Of a stretch of 64,000 bases of DNA, positions 24,069 to 33,326 are shown in pieces. The DNA comes from Flavobacterium sp. JAS (GTDB taxonomy: Bacteria > Bacteroidota > Bacteroidia > Flavobacteriales > Flavobacteriaceae), in the NCBI RefSeq assembly GCF_020991455.1, contig NZ_JAJMOX010000006.1, forward strand, positions 124,001-188,000. Direction: 5' to 3'. The notes beneath the pieces were generated by a model. The model saw nothing but the letters and a program-made list of their open reading frames with translations, did not search any database and had not been told where the DNA came from. How positions within the stretch are numbered: the stretch's first letter is position 1; each line of letters begins with the position of its first letter. Both the position numbers and the translations under genes were made by a program.

Positions 24069-26867
24069 TTAGAAATCGTAACGTAAGCTAAAGTTCCAAG
24101 TTCTTCCGTAACCGAAGTAAACTTTGTTTGCAGTAGCAACTCCGTTGTAAAGTTGTCCATTAGAAGCATAAGTTCCTTTTGAGCCAGCTGGTTGTCCAGT
24201 TGCAACAGGAAGATTATCATCTGCAAAAATATTTGTGAATGATTCGTTGATGAAGATTTTATCAAAAACGTTGTTCACGTTAAGTCTAAAGTTTAATGCA
24301 CCTAATTTTGGAGCAATATTCCATTTGTAAGATACACCAGCATCTGTAGTTGCAAAACCAGGTAATTCCATAGCACCTTTGTTGTCTACAGCAGCAAATT
24401 TAGATACATCGATATTTCCGTATAATTTTTCTGAGTAGTTAAGGTTTGCATCAACATTAAGACCGTTTAAGATTTCGTAAGCTGCTCCAACCGCCATTGT
24501 AGTTTGAGCATTGTTTCCAACTTTTACACCATCAAGGTATAAAGGTTGATCTCCGCTAATTGGATTATTACTAACATCAAAACGACTACTTGTAGCATTA
24601 CCTTTATATGTCCAGTCACCAACAGAGATCATCCCGTTTAATTTTAACTTGTCAATTGGTTTAGCTGTAACATCTAACTCAATACCTTTGTGTATTTCAT
24701 TAACACCTTGGAAAGTGTAATATCCGCTAGGATTAGTTGCTGCTTGATCAAGTGCAGTTGTAAATCTGTCATCCCAAGTAGTATAATAAGCATTTAAGTT
24801 AGCATTGAAGATTCCTGAACGGAAGCCATAACCAAGTTCGATTGCTTTTATTTTTTCGTTTGTAAGATTCGGGTTTACTATTGAAGCATTGTTTGGGTAT
24901 ACTGCATTGAAAAACGGTTGTTTTGAGTAATAACCAGCGTTTACAAATACATTATGGTGGTCATTAATGTTGTAGTTTGCTCCAGCTTTAACATCTCCAC
25001 CTGTAATGTTTTCAAAGTCAGTATCAGAAAGAGGATCTGAAGCAAGATACTTCATGTGGTCAATTCTTTTGTATTGTTGTTGAGATACAGCTCCTTGTAA
25101 GAAAGCAGTCAAGTTACCAATACTGTACTCTAATTGAGTAAAAGCTCCGTAGTAGTTTACTTTACTGTCATTCCAGTAGTTAATTCTGTCTTGGTAATCT
25201 GTACTAATAAATGGGTTTCCACTTGGTCTTGCAGCATAAGTTGTGCTGAAATATTCAGGGTTATTGTTTTTGTTAGCAGTGTTTTTGTAAACATCAGCTC
25301 CAAATAAATCAATTAAGTTTTGAAAGTGAATACCTTGGTACATTCTTCCTTCAACTCCAAAATCTAAAGTTAAGTTATCAGTAAGTTTTTTATCTAAGTT
25401 GATAACAGTTCCGTACCAGTTGTGAGAGTTTACAGAAGCAATTTGAGAAATACCTGCTGTGTTATTGATAACTGTTGCGCCATTAACTCTGTTACTTCCA
25501 GTATCAGCACTATTTTCGTACTGACCATTTACAGGAACTCTTGTTCCTAAAGTTGTTGCTTGACCTGTGTTCCAATTTTGAATTAAATCAAAATTAACAA
25601 GACCATCAGCTGTTCTTAACTTGTTGTTAGTAGAGTATGGATTGTCACCTCTAATACCACCATTTGATGAAGTTCCTCCTCCACGTCCCCATGAAGCGTA
25701 AACTACTGTAGATAATTTCGTAGTCTCGTTGATGTTATAATCCCAGTTAAGAGACATTACAGGTTTATGGTAATAATTTGTTCTTAAATTATATTCCTCA
25801 CCATTTTTCATTCCCCAATCAGAGTTGTATTTGACATTTGGTGTTTTACCGTCACTTCCGTATTTTAAGAAATCACTTAAAAGAGGAGAAGTAGTTCTTT
25901 GATCGTGCCATTGAGGCGCTCCTGTAAATGTAAATTCTAAACTATGTTTGTCATTGATTTTGTATCCAAAAGCCATGAAATAGTTGTATCCTTCAAATTT
26001 AGTTCCGTCAACATATCCGTCTCCTTCAGTTCTGCTAAATAATACAGAAGCAGAAAGTCCGTTTTTCATTAATCCAGTACTGTAAGAAGCTTGCGCTTTT
26101 AAGTAGTTGTTATTACCAAAACTAGAAGAAATTGAACCACCTTCTTTTACATCAGAAGATTTTGTAACAATGTTGATAGTTCCTCCAACAGAAGAAATAG
26201 CCAATTTTGAAGCTCCTAAACCTCTTTGTACTTGCATTGCAGAAGTTACATCAGAGATACCAGCCCAGTTACTCCAGAATACAGCACTGTTTTCCATGTC
26301 GTTAATCGGCACACCGTTAACCATAACAGCAATGTTTTTTTGGTCAAATCCACGAATAGCAATTCTTGAATCTCCGTATCCACCACCTGCTTTTGAAGCA
26401 TACACAGAAGGTGTACTTTTTAAGATCTCTGGAAACTCCTGAGAACCTAATTTTTCTTGAATTTCAGCAGCTTTAATTGTAGAAACTGCAACAGGAGTTT
26501 TTCTGTCTTTTGCAATATCCACTACGCTACTTTTAACCACAATTTCACTTAATTCGTTAGAATTAGATACTAAAACTATCTTTCCTAAATTTGTAGTTGC
26601 ACCTTTTGATGCTGTAAATTTGATAGTTTGATTTTCGTAACCTAAGTAAGAAATAACGATTTCTCCTGTGCTAGTTGTAGCATCGATAGTAAATTTACCA
26701 TCAAAATCTGTAGAAGTAGCAACCGAGGATCCTTTGATCGCAACGTTTGCTCCCGGTAGTGAAGCCACACCGTCGGTAATAATACCGGAAATTTTTCCTT
26801 GAGAAAATGCGGTCGAAACTATCATGAACAACAGTCCAGTAAGTAACCAATTTTTCATTGTCTTCAT
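24069..26867 (-). CDS. TonB-dependent outer-membrane receptor
   Basis: 932 aa. Signal peptide (1-22, ending TAFSQ). A carboxypeptidase-D-like regulatory domain (about 24-110; GIITDGVASLPGANVAIKGS, DFDGKFTI) is typical of Bacteroidota receptors. The plug (about 125-240) has IAIRGFDQKNIAVMVNGVPI and GLGASKLAISSVGGTINIVTK. The 22-strand barrel ends in an aromatic residue (RYDF). No SusD partner is adjacent, so it more probably takes up an iron complex or other small ligand than a glycan. A dyad upstream may be an operator. Confidence 0.95.
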   Translation of the reverse strand: MKTMKNWLLTGLLFMIVSTAFSQGKISGIITDGVASLPGANVAIKGSSVATSTDFDGKFTIDATTSTGEIVISYLGYENQTIKFTASKGATTNLGKIVLVSNSNELSEIVVKSSVVDIAKDRKTPVAVSTIKAAEIQEKLGSQEFPEILKSTPSVYASKAGGGYGDSRIAIRGFDQKNIAVMVNGVPINDMENSAVFWSNWAGISDVTSAMQVQRGLGASKLAISSVGGTINIVTKSSDVKEGGSISSSFGNNNYLKAQASYSTGLMKNGLSASVLFSRTEGDGYVDGTKFEGYNYFMAFGYKINDKHSLEFTFTGAPQWHDQRTTSPLLSDFLKYGSDGKTPNVKYNSDWGMKNGEEYNLRTNYYHKPVMSLNWDYNINETTKLSTVVYASWGRGGGTSSNGGIRGDNPYSTNNKLRTADGLVNFDLIQNWNTGQATTLGTRVPVNGQYENSADTGSNRVNGATVINNTAGISQIASVNSHNWYGTVINLDKKLTDNLTLDFGVEGRMYQGIHFQNLIDLFGADVYKNTANKNNNPEYFSTTYAARPSGNPFISTDYQDRINYWNDSKVNYYGAFTQLEYSIGNLTAFLQGAVSQQQYKRIDHMKYLASDPLSDTDFENITGGDVKAGANYNINDHHNVFVNAGYYSKQPFFNAVYPNNASIVNPNLTNEKIKAIELGYGFRSGIFNANLNAYYTTWDDRFTTALDQAATNPSGYYTFQGVNEIHKGIELDVTAKPIDKLKLNGMISVGDWTYKGNATSSRFDVSNNPISGDQPLYLDGVKVGNNAQTTMAVGAAYEILNGLNVDANLNYSEKLYGNIDVSKFAAVDNKGAMELPGFATTDAGVSYKWNIAPKLGALNFRLNVNNVFDKIFINESFTNIFADDNLPVATGQPAGSKGTYASNGQLYNGVATANKVYFGYGRTWNFSLRYDF

Positions 26868-26892
26868 TTGTTATTTAGTTTATTGTTTTTGG

Positions 26893-26925
26893 CAAAATTA
26901 TAACATTAAAATCAGATAATGTTAT
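26893..26925 (-). promoter_or_regulatory. TonB-receptor promoter with dyad
   Basis: On the minus strand TAATTTTG (26893-26900) matches TAnnTTTG. Immediately upstream ATAACATT (26900-26907) and AATGTTAT (26918-26925) form a perfect 8-bp dyad with a 10-base spacer, well placed for a repressor or activator. Confidence 0.5.
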
Positions 26926-27125
26926 CAAAATGTTAAGAAAAACTAGTTTTGTCTATTGTGTTGCGTATTAAAATGGTTTCTTCTATTTTAAGTAAAAAAA
27001 ATAATCTTTTTTTGAATTTTAAGATGTGTTTTTTGTTAAAATCGTAATAATATAACCTGTGTTGTAGGTCTAAACTGGCAATTATGGGTGTTTTAGATAA
27101 TTGAAATGGTGTATTTATACGAAAA

Positions 27126-27158
27126 AAACGCCTTAATTTGCGTTAAATTAAGGCGTTT
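27126..27158 (-). terminator. pgi terminator
   Basis: AAACGCCTTAATTT (27126-27139) pairs perfectly with AAATTAAGGCGTTT (27145-27158); loop of five bases; seven Ts follow the stem on the minus strand. Confidence 0.88.
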
Positions 27159-27191
27159 CAGTTTGTTAAGAAAACGTTCTTGCGAAAGTTT

Positions 27192-28835
27192 TTATTTGTG
27201 TTTTAAAAAGTGATTTAGTAAAAATGAAGTCGAACTGTCATGATTCTTAACCGTTTTTGTGTTTATTTCGTCCAGAATAGAGTTTGCAAGTTGTTTTCCT
27301 AATTCAACTCCCCATTGATCAAAACTAAAAATGTTCCAAATAACACCCTGAACAAAAATCTTATGTTCGTATAAAGCAATTAGAGAACCTAAACTTTTTG
27401 GAGTCAGTTTTTGAATCAAAATTGTGTTTGTTGGCTTGTTTCCTGTAAAAACTTTAAAGGGCAATAAATAAGATGCTTTTTCTGCAGAAAGTCCTTGTTT
27501 GTCAAATTCTGCCTGAACTTGTGCCGCAGTTTTTCCATTCATTAAAGCTTCAGTCTGAGCAAAAAAGTTAGACATCAATTTATCATGATGATCTTCGTTT
27601 CCGTATAAAGGTTTTACGAATCCAATAAAATCAGTCGGGATTAATTTTGTTCCTTGGTGAATCAATTGAAAAAAGGCATGTTGCGAATTTGTTCCTGGTT
27701 CTCCCCAAATAATAGTTCCAGTTTGGTAGTTTACTGGTTTTCCGTCACGACCAACACTTTTTCCGTTACTTTCCATAGTTGCTTGTTGCAAATATGGAGC
27801 TAGTTTTTGTAGATATTGTGTGTAAGGGATCAAAGCTTCACTTTCGGCACCAAAGAAATTGTTATACCAAACGCTTAATAAAGCCAGGATTACTGGAATA
27901 TTTTCATCAAATTCAGCCGATTTGAAATGTTCGTCCATTTCATTTGCACCTTTCAATAATTCATTATAATTATCAAAACCAATAGCTAAACTAATGCTTA
28001 ATCCAACAGCGCTCCACAAAGAGAATCTTCCTCCAACCCAGTCCCACATTGGGAAAACATTGTCCGGATTAATTCCGAATTCTGTTACTTTCTGGATATT
28101 TGTCGAAACCGCCACAAAATGTTTTGCAATATCTTCTTGAGAAGCTGATTTCAAGAACCATTCTTTTATAGTTTCAGAATTTGATAAAGTTTCCTGAGTC
28201 GTAAAAGTTTTAGAAACAATCAAGAAAAGAGTCGTTTCAGGATTCAATTTTTTGATTACTTCGTTAACGTGATCACCATCAACATTAGAAACAAAATGTA
28301 AGTTTAATTGATTTTTGTAGAATTGCAAAGCTTCAACAGCCATAACAGGTCCAAGATCTGAACCACCAATTCCGATATTTACAACATCAGTAAAAGCTTT
28401 TCCGGTGAAACCTTTTCTTTCTCCGGAAATAACTTCACTGCTGAATTTTTTGATTTTGTTTTTTACTTCGTAAACTTCTGGAATTACATTTTCACCATCA
28501 ACTTTTATAACTGCCGATTCCGGTGCACGCAAAGCCGTGTGTAAAACAGCTCTGTTTTCTGTTTGGTTGATGATTTCTCCACCAAAATATTGCGCTATCG
28601 CATCTTTTAATCCAATTGAATTGGCTAATTCTAATAAAAGAGAGATGGTTTCCTGGCTAACATTGTTTTTAGAATAGTCTACTAAAAAGTCATTCCATTG
28701 TAAATTGAATTTTTCAACACGAGCATTATCTTGTTGAAACAATTCTTGTATCGTAGTTTCGTGAATTGCGTTATAGTGGTTTTGCAGATTTTTCCACGCT
28801 TCAGTCCCGGTTGGGTTTGTTGTGTTTAAAGCCAT
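27192..28835 (-). CDS. pgi: Glucose-6-phosphate isomerase
   Basis: 547 aa, normal length. Interconverts glucose-6-phosphate and fructose-6-phosphate. Motifs: [28 protein letters not shown] (phosphate-binding SKTxTTxET), [36 protein letters not shown] (catalytic Glu and His), and [13 protein letters not shown] with the preceding catalytic Lys region. It is transcribed alone, with a strong terminator and a TATTTTTG box upstream (28871-28878, minus strand). Confidence 0.97.
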   Translation of the reverse strand: MALNTTNPTGTEAWKNLQNHYNAIHETTIQELFQQDNARVEKFNLQWNDFLVDYSKNNVSQETISLLLELANSIGLKDAIAQYFGGEIINQTENRAVLHTALRAPESAVIKVDGENVIPEVYEVKNKIKKFSSEVISGERKGFTGKAFTDVVNIGIGGSDLGPVMAVEALQFYKNQLNLHFVSNVDGDHVNEVIKKLNPETTLFLIVSKTFTTQETLSNSETIKEWFLKSASQEDIAKHFVAVSTNIQKVTEFGINPDNVFPMWDWVGGRFSLWSAVGLSISLAIGFDNYNELLKGANEMDEHFKSAEFDENIPVILALLSVWYNNFFGAESEALIPYTQYLQKLAPYLQQATMESNGKSVGRDGKPVNYQTGTIIWGEPGTNSQHAFFQLIHQGTKLIPTDFIGFVKPLYGNEDHHDKLMSNFFAQTEALMNGKTAAQVQAEFDKQGLSAEKASYLLPFKVFTGNKPTNTILIQKLTPKSLGSLIALYEHKIFVQGVIWNIFSFDQWGVELGKQLANSILDEINTKTVKNHDSSTSFLLNHFLKHK

Positions 28836-29034
28836 TTTTTATTTTAATTGAAAATTTGGTTATTAAAACACAAAAATACTGAAATAACTTTTAATAGCTT
28901 TAAGCTTCACAATTATATAACAATTAGTTACGAAAACGTTTTTTGTGATTTAGAACTGAATATCTTCATCGACAATTATATAGATTTTGATGATTTGACT
29001 TTTTTACTTTGATAAACAAATTGAAGCTGAATTT

Positions 29035-29406
29035 TTATAGTATTATTCTAAAAGATTTATCTGTTGCTAATACAACGACTGTTAAAATGCACACAATTAA
29101 AGAATGGTAAAAATGATTGTATTCCTGATGCGCCATGTGTGTAGTGAATGCTCCAATTGCAAATGGTAGTAGAAATAAGATTCCGGCATTTTTATATTGC
29201 GGTTGAAAGATTCCAATTACGATAAGTATAACGCCAAATAATTCTAAAACGCCTATTATAATTGTCCACGTTTTGTTAAATCCTAAAGAAAGCATGCTTT
29301 GCATCATAGAATTTTTTTGAAAGACTTTAAAGAGTGAAGCATATCCGAATATGTACAGGTAATATGCATAACTTAACCAATGAATTGCTGTTTTAATTGT
29401 TTCCAT
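29035..29406 (-). CDS. DoxX-family membrane protein
   Basis: 123 aa with four predicted transmembrane helices (about 8-25, 44-62, 70-88, 98-115). The pattern ELFGVILIVIGIFQPQYKNAGILFL fits the DoxX/DUF4870-like quinol-oxidase-related group. It is divergent from the HxlR-family regulator and is probably its target. Function within Flavobacterium unknown. Confidence 0.82.
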   Translation of the reverse strand: METIKTAIHWLSYAYYLYIFGYASLFKVFQKNSMMQSMLSLGFNKTWTIIIGVLELFGVILIVIGIFQPQYKNAGILFLLPFAIGAFTTHMAHQEYNHFYHSLIVCILTVVVLATDKSFRIIL

Positions 29407-29497
29407 TTTTCTAATTTTTTATTATAACAAAGATATTTGTTAACTTGCAATAATATAGATACATACATAATTGTATGGTACAAACAAAATAGTAAGT

Positions 29498-29854
29498 ATG
29501 GATATTAGAAAGGAAAATTCGACAAATAGTCTAAATGAGATTTATTGGAAAGAAAACTGCGGGATTGCATTTACTTTAGCAATGATTGGTGGAAGATGGA
29601 AAATAAATATTCTAACGTTTCTTTTAAATGAAGAGAAGCTTAGATATAGTGAGTTAAAAAACAGACTTGTTGGAGTTTCTGAACGAATGCTTATTGCAAA
29701 ATTGAAGGAGTTGGAAAAAGATAATTTGGTGAATCGGATAGTGCACCATCAGGTTCCTCCAAAAGTTGAATATGAATTAACAGATCTTGGTCGTTCTCTT
29801 AAAGAAATTTTATTTTTGATGGATTCGTGGGGAGAAACGAATGTTGCAAAGTGA
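29498..29854 (+). CDS. HxlR-family transcriptional regulator
   Basis: 118 aa winged-helix regulator. Signature: CGIAFTLAMIGGRWKINILTF (about residues 22-42), LRYSELKNRLVGVSERMLIAKLKELEKDNLV, YELTDLGRSL. The conserved Cys near residue 22, in the position used for redox or electrophile sensing in HxlR proteins, is present. The start at 29498 is favoured over an in-frame TTG at 29471. It is divergent from the DoxX gene, 91 bases apart. Confidence 0.92.
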   Translation: MDIRKENSTNSLNEIYWKENCGIAFTLAMIGGRWKINILTFLLNEEKLRYSELKNRLVGVSERMLIAKLKELEKDNLVNRIVHHQVPPKVEYELTDLGRSLKEILFLMDSWGETNVAK

Positions 29855-29895
29855 TTTTGTTTTAAATCTCACCAAATTTTCGATCAAAAAGTACA

Positions 29896-29919
29896 AAAAC
29901 CAGTTTTTCAACTGGTTTT
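29896..29919. terminator. Bidirectional terminator
   Basis: AAAACCAGTT (29896-29905) pairs with AACTGGTTTT (29910-29919) between convergent genes. Confidence 0.75.
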
Positions 29920-29923
29920 GTGA

Positions 29924-30427
29924 TTATAGTTTTTTCCAGACAACTTTTGCCGTAACAGATTTTCCGCCTTGTGTGGTATTAACAACAACATATTCTAATA
30001 GATTGTTGATGTACGTATAGGAGCGTTTTTGTTCTGTCTGTTCCCAATTTGGAAATGATGCCGTTTCTATTTTGAAAATAATAGTTTTGTCAATATCATT
30101 AATTTCATATTTGCCAAAATGCGAATTACTTCCCTGCACGATCGCTGCATTTTCTTCAGGAGTGCATTTGTTTTTATCTCCCGAAACTATTTTGGCTCTT
30201 TCATTCTTATAAATCTGAATGGCATAATTGCCCTTTTCGTCAAAAAATAAAGTACCTCTTGGATTTGTTGCGTATGGAAATGTTTTGGTACCATTTGAAT
30301 CTGTATTTTCAACAGAAACTAGAGTCCAGGAACCTAAAAATTCTGTTTTCATTGTCTGTTTTGGCTTTTGAGCAATAGCTGAATTAACAACTAAAAGCAA
30401 GAATAGAATAGCAGTTGAATTTTTCAT
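29924..30427 (-). CDS. Lipocalin-like domain protein, exported
   Basis: 167 aa. A signal peptide (1-19, ending AIAQ) is followed by one lipocalin-like barrel: FLGSWTLVSVENTDSNG (G-x-W), GTLFFDEKGNYAIQIYKNER, and late VAKVVWKKL. Similar domains of this kind bind small hydrophobic ligands. It lies 13 bases after the SDR gene, with which it is probably co-transcribed; the pair is divergent from an AraC regulator. Confidence 0.85.
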   Translation of the reverse strand: MKNSTAILFLLLVVNSAIAQKPKQTMKTEFLGSWTLVSVENTDSNGTKTFPYATNPRGTLFFDEKGNYAIQIYKNERAKIVSGDKNKCTPEENAAIVQGSNSHFGKYEINDIDKTIIFKIETASFPNWEQTEQKRSYTYINNLLEYVVVNTTQGGKSVTAKVVWKKL

Positions 30428-30440
30428 TTTTTTTTAAATT

Positions 30441-31001
30441 TTAATAGTTTACTTTAATAATTTCTCCATTTATTGGTTCATTGATACTTTTTGAATAAGC
30501 GTTAATTAAGACTTCAAAAGGAATGTCTGAAACTTTTCCGGGACTAATAGCATTTATTCTAATTCCTCTTTCTAATTCAAGAGAAGCCGAAAGCACAAAA
30601 CTGTTAATTCCGCCATTTACAATTGCTTTTGCGGTATTATTCTTTACCGGTTTATCTCCCATTTTACCAGAAGTTAGTGTAAATGATCCATTGTCGTTTA
30701 AGTATTTTTGCCCAATTAGAACCAGATTTATTTGTCCAAGCAATTTATTTTTAATGCCAATGTTTATTTTTTCTTCGTCAAGCGAAAGTAAATCTCCCGT
30801 GTAGCAATCTCCGGCAACACAGATACAAGCGTCAATGTTTTTAATTTCTTTGAATAATTTTTCTATCGAATTTGAATCCGATAAATCGATTCTAAAATCG
30901 CCGCTGTTTCTTCCGGCCGAAATAATTTCATGATTTTTTGCCAAATCTGGCTCGAGTATTTTGCCAATTGTTCCGTTTGCACCAATTAATAATATTTTCA
31001 T
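30441..31001 (-). CDS. Atypical short-chain dehydrogenase/reductase
   Basis: 186 aa, shorter than the usual 240-250. The cofactor motif KILLIGANGTIGKILE is clear, as is the later GIRINAISPGKVSD. The catalytic YxxxK is not visible where expected (TSGKMGDKPVKNNTAKAIVN), so the Tyr is missing, a feature shared by a small SDR subgroup. Start chosen at MKILLIGANG, ten residues into the longest reading frame. Probably regulated by the divergent AraC gene. Confidence 0.88.
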   Translation of the reverse strand: MKILLIGANGTIGKILEPDLAKNHEIISAGRNSGDFRIDLSDSNSIEKLFKEIKNIDACICVAGDCYTGDLLSLDEEKINIGIKNKLLGQINLVLIGQKYLNDNGSFTLTSGKMGDKPVKNNTAKAIVNGGINSFVLSASLELERGIRINAISPGKVSDIPFEVLINAYSKSINEPINGEIIKVNY

Positions 31002-31094
31002 TTTGTAATTTTTAGTTGTTATCTGAAACAAAATTAGGAGATTAGCTTTCGCTTAAAATTGTACTAATTGGTACTAAAATTGTATTTTAGCAGT

Positions 31095-31940
31095 ATGACA
31101 AATAATAATTTATATCATCCTTTTGAAGTTGATTTTAAGGAATTGGAACAGTTTCCGAAAACAAATCGGAGAAACAATTTCTTTGAATTGATTTATATTG
31201 TCGACGGAACCGGAACTCAGATTATAAACAATAATAAATTTCAGTACCGAAAAGGGAATCTGTTTCTGGTAACACCGCAAGATGTTCATTCGTTTGAAAT
31301 TTCAACGCCAACGAAATTCTTTTTTCTGCGGTTTAACGAATATTATATCAAGGCAAATTCTCAAAACGGACAAAGTGAAACGGTGTTGCGAATGGAATAT
31401 ATTCTTCAAAATGCAAGTCATCGTCCGGGATGTATTCTCAAAAATAGAATTGACAAACCTTTAATTGGATCACTTGTTGAAAGTATTATTAACGAACAAA
31501 GCAATCAGCAGATTTACCACCAAAAAATTACGGAGCAAATTGTTAATGCAATTATTACTGTCGTTGCAAGAAATATTGCTTTAAAACTTCCGAAGAATAT
31601 TAAAGAAACAACCGGAGAGATGGTTCTTGAAATATTGCATTATATTCAGGAGAATATTTATGATCCAAAGCAGTTGAAAGCGAATGTAATAAGTGAACAT
31701 TTTAATATTTCACTTCATTATTTAGGGAAGTATTTTAAGAAACAAACTGGCGAAACACTTCAGGAATACATTTCAAATTATAAATTAAGATTAATCGAAG
31801 CCAGACTTTTAAACAGTGATATGCGTATCAATGAAATTGCAGATGAATTGCATTTTTCAGACGAAAGTCATTTGAATAAAGTATTTAGAAAACATAAAGG
31901 AATCAATCCGTCAGAATTTAGGAAGCAGTATTCTAAATGA
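31095..31940 (+). CDS. AraC-family transcriptional regulator
   Basis: 281 aa. An N-terminal cupin-like sensor (about 1-150; NFFELIYIVDGTGTQIINN and GNLFLVTPQDVHSF) and a C-terminal double HTH (about 180-281; KANVISEHFNISLHYLGKYF and RINEIADELHFSDESHLNKVF). The start at 31095 gives a natural N-terminus; nine more residues are possible upstream from a GTG or TTG-type start. It is divergent from the SDR-lipocalin pair. Confidence 0.93.
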   Translation: MTNNNLYHPFEVDFKELEQFPKTNRRNNFFELIYIVDGTGTQIINNNKFQYRKGNLFLVTPQDVHSFEISTPTKFFFLRFNEYYIKANSQNGQSETVLRMEYILQNASHRPGCILKNRIDKPLIGSLVESIINEQSNQQIYHQKITEQIVNAIITVVARNIALKLPKNIKETTGEMVLEILHYIQENIYDPKQLKANVISEHFNISLHYLGKYFKKQTGETLQEYISNYKLRLIEARLLNSDMRINEIADELHFSDESHLNKVFRKHKGINPSEFRKQYSK

Positions 31941-31954
31941 TGATGTTTTAAAAA

Positions 31955-32575
31955 TTACCAAATTTTCCACCAGGGTTTTTTGTTGATTTCGATTTTTTTC
32001 TCAGCTTTATTGATTTCAATTCTTTTTGGTTCTTCCGTTTTTATAGTTGAATCATCAAAAAATAGTTCACCAATCTCATTCATTCCAAGTGGAAGCTTTG
32101 TTCTTTCTTTCCAATCTTCAGTTTGCAATTCCGGGATTAAGACCGAATCGATTTTATCAATAAATTTTCGTCTGGCTTTTTCTGTGATTTCTTCTTCAAG
32201 ATTTGAAGTGGAGTTTTTAAAAAGCGGAAGCGAATTTCCGGGTATGTTTAGAAGGAAAATCTGTGTCTTGTTTTTAATTTTCTGAATGTCTAATACTTTA
32301 AAAAAGGAATTGTCATCCAAAAGTGAATGTCCATTTTTGACTGAATTAGGATTAAATTTAGATAAATCCCGAGCTTCAGAACTTGCAATTAAATATCTCA
32401 AATTTCCAGAAAGACCTCCGCCAATATAACTCATATCAGTAAAGCCTCTTTCTTTAATTATTTGCCCAATTTTGTAATGTGTAATTAAATCTTCAGGAAG
32501 ATTAGTGTCTCTGTAAAATAGTTTTAAGTCTGAAAAAGTTTCATCAAGAATATCTTTAATGCGCGTGTTTTTCAT
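31955..32575 (-). CDS. Hypothetical protein (206 aa)
   Basis: Soluble, with no signal peptide. N-terminal helices are followed by a beta-rich middle (GGGLSGNLRYLIASSEARDL, TQIFLLNIPGNSLPLF) and a lysine-rich tail ending KKPWWKIW. I do not recognise the family. It lies 46 bases after the DUF2007 gene on the same strand and may be co-transcribed with it. Confidence 0.7.
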   Translation of the reverse strand: MKNTRIKDILDETFSDLKLFYRDTNLPEDLITHYKIGQIIKERGFTDMSYIGGGLSGNLRYLIASSEARDLSKFNPNSVKNGHSLLDDNSFFKVLDIQKIKNKTQIFLLNIPGNSLPLFKNSTSNLEEEITEKARRKFIDKIDSVLIPELQTEDWKERTKLPLGMNEIGELFFDDSTIKTEEPKRIEINKAEKKIEINKKPWWKIW

Positions 32576-32621
32576 GTTTTACAGATTGTTTAATTATATT
32601 ATTTTCTTGTTCTGAAAAGTT

Positions 32622-33293
32622 TTAGGAGTCTAATATTCCTGTATTAAATAAAAATTTTAATATAAATGTCAATGGAAAAACAATAATACTAATTAAAAAT
32701 ATTCTTAGTCCATTTTTTCTGTCTTCAGCATTATAAGAATAAACTCTTTCTCCATTTGGAAGTGTTTTTTTTGATCTCCATAAAGAATATCCAATGACAA
32801 TTCCAATTCCGCCGCCTAAAAGTGCAAATGTATATCCGGCAATAATCCAGGGTTTTTGGTTTTCTTCTGGTTTGGCTAAGATTTTTAAGCGTTCCTTTTT
32901 TAAAGAAGTCAGCATTTCTGAATCGATAGTTTTTCCTCTATCCGTTAAAAGTTTTTGCGCCAGTTTATAATCAAAAACATTCCATTCGTCAGAATTTAAA
33001 AGAATTTCATATAATTCTTCATTTGTGAAACTCAGTAAATAATAATCTCTGTCTATTGTGTCAAGAAGATTTTCAGTATCTTTTTCAAGAATCGCTTGAG
33101 CATTTTCAAAATCTAATGGATCAATTTTTATTTCATATTGATTTTGTAAAGTGCTTCCGGAGAAATTTACATCAAGAGGAGGAATATTATCGCCTAAAAC
33201 GGTTTTAATATTGTTTTTATTTAATAATAATTGAAGCTCTTTGGCCTGATTTAATGTTGGGAAACTTCGGAAAGCAATAAAATTTTCAATCAT
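32622..33293 (-). CDS. DUF2007-type membrane protein
   Basis: 223 aa. Residues 1-72 match the DUF2007 signal-transducing-like domain (FIAFRSFPTLNQAKELQLLL, then LLNKNNIKTVLGDNI and YEIKIDPLDFENAQAIL). A helical middle follows, then two transmembrane helices (about 148-170 and 198-218). DUF2007 resembles a PII-like ferredoxin fold; its role is not established. It lies 33 bases downstream of the M23 peptidase gene. Confidence 0.82.
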   Translation of the reverse strand: MIENFIAFRSFPTLNQAKELQLLLNKNNIKTVLGDNIPPLDVNFSGSTLQNQYEIKIDPLDFENAQAILEKDTENLLDTIDRDYYLLSFTNEELYEILLNSDEWNVFDYKLAQKLLTDRGKTIDSEMLTSLKKERLKILAKPEENQKPWIIAGYTFALLGGGIGIVIGYSLWRSKKTLPNGERVYSYNAEDRKNGLRIFLISIIVFPLTFILKFLFNTGILDS

Positions 33294-33326
33294 AGATTTA
33301 TTATTGATTTTTTGGATAAAATGATT

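Larger units (their letters stand above)
26868..27191. other. Gene-free spacer (324 bp)
   Basis: Holds the TonB-receptor promoter with a nested dyad and the pgi terminator. The rest is AT-rich with no coding sequence or other structure that I can see. Confidence 0.6.

Noticed and set aside
24050..24265. Minus-strand 71-codon frame overlapping the TonB receptor 3' end
   Set aside because: It lies wholly within the receptor gene in another frame and lacks any domain or conserved start.
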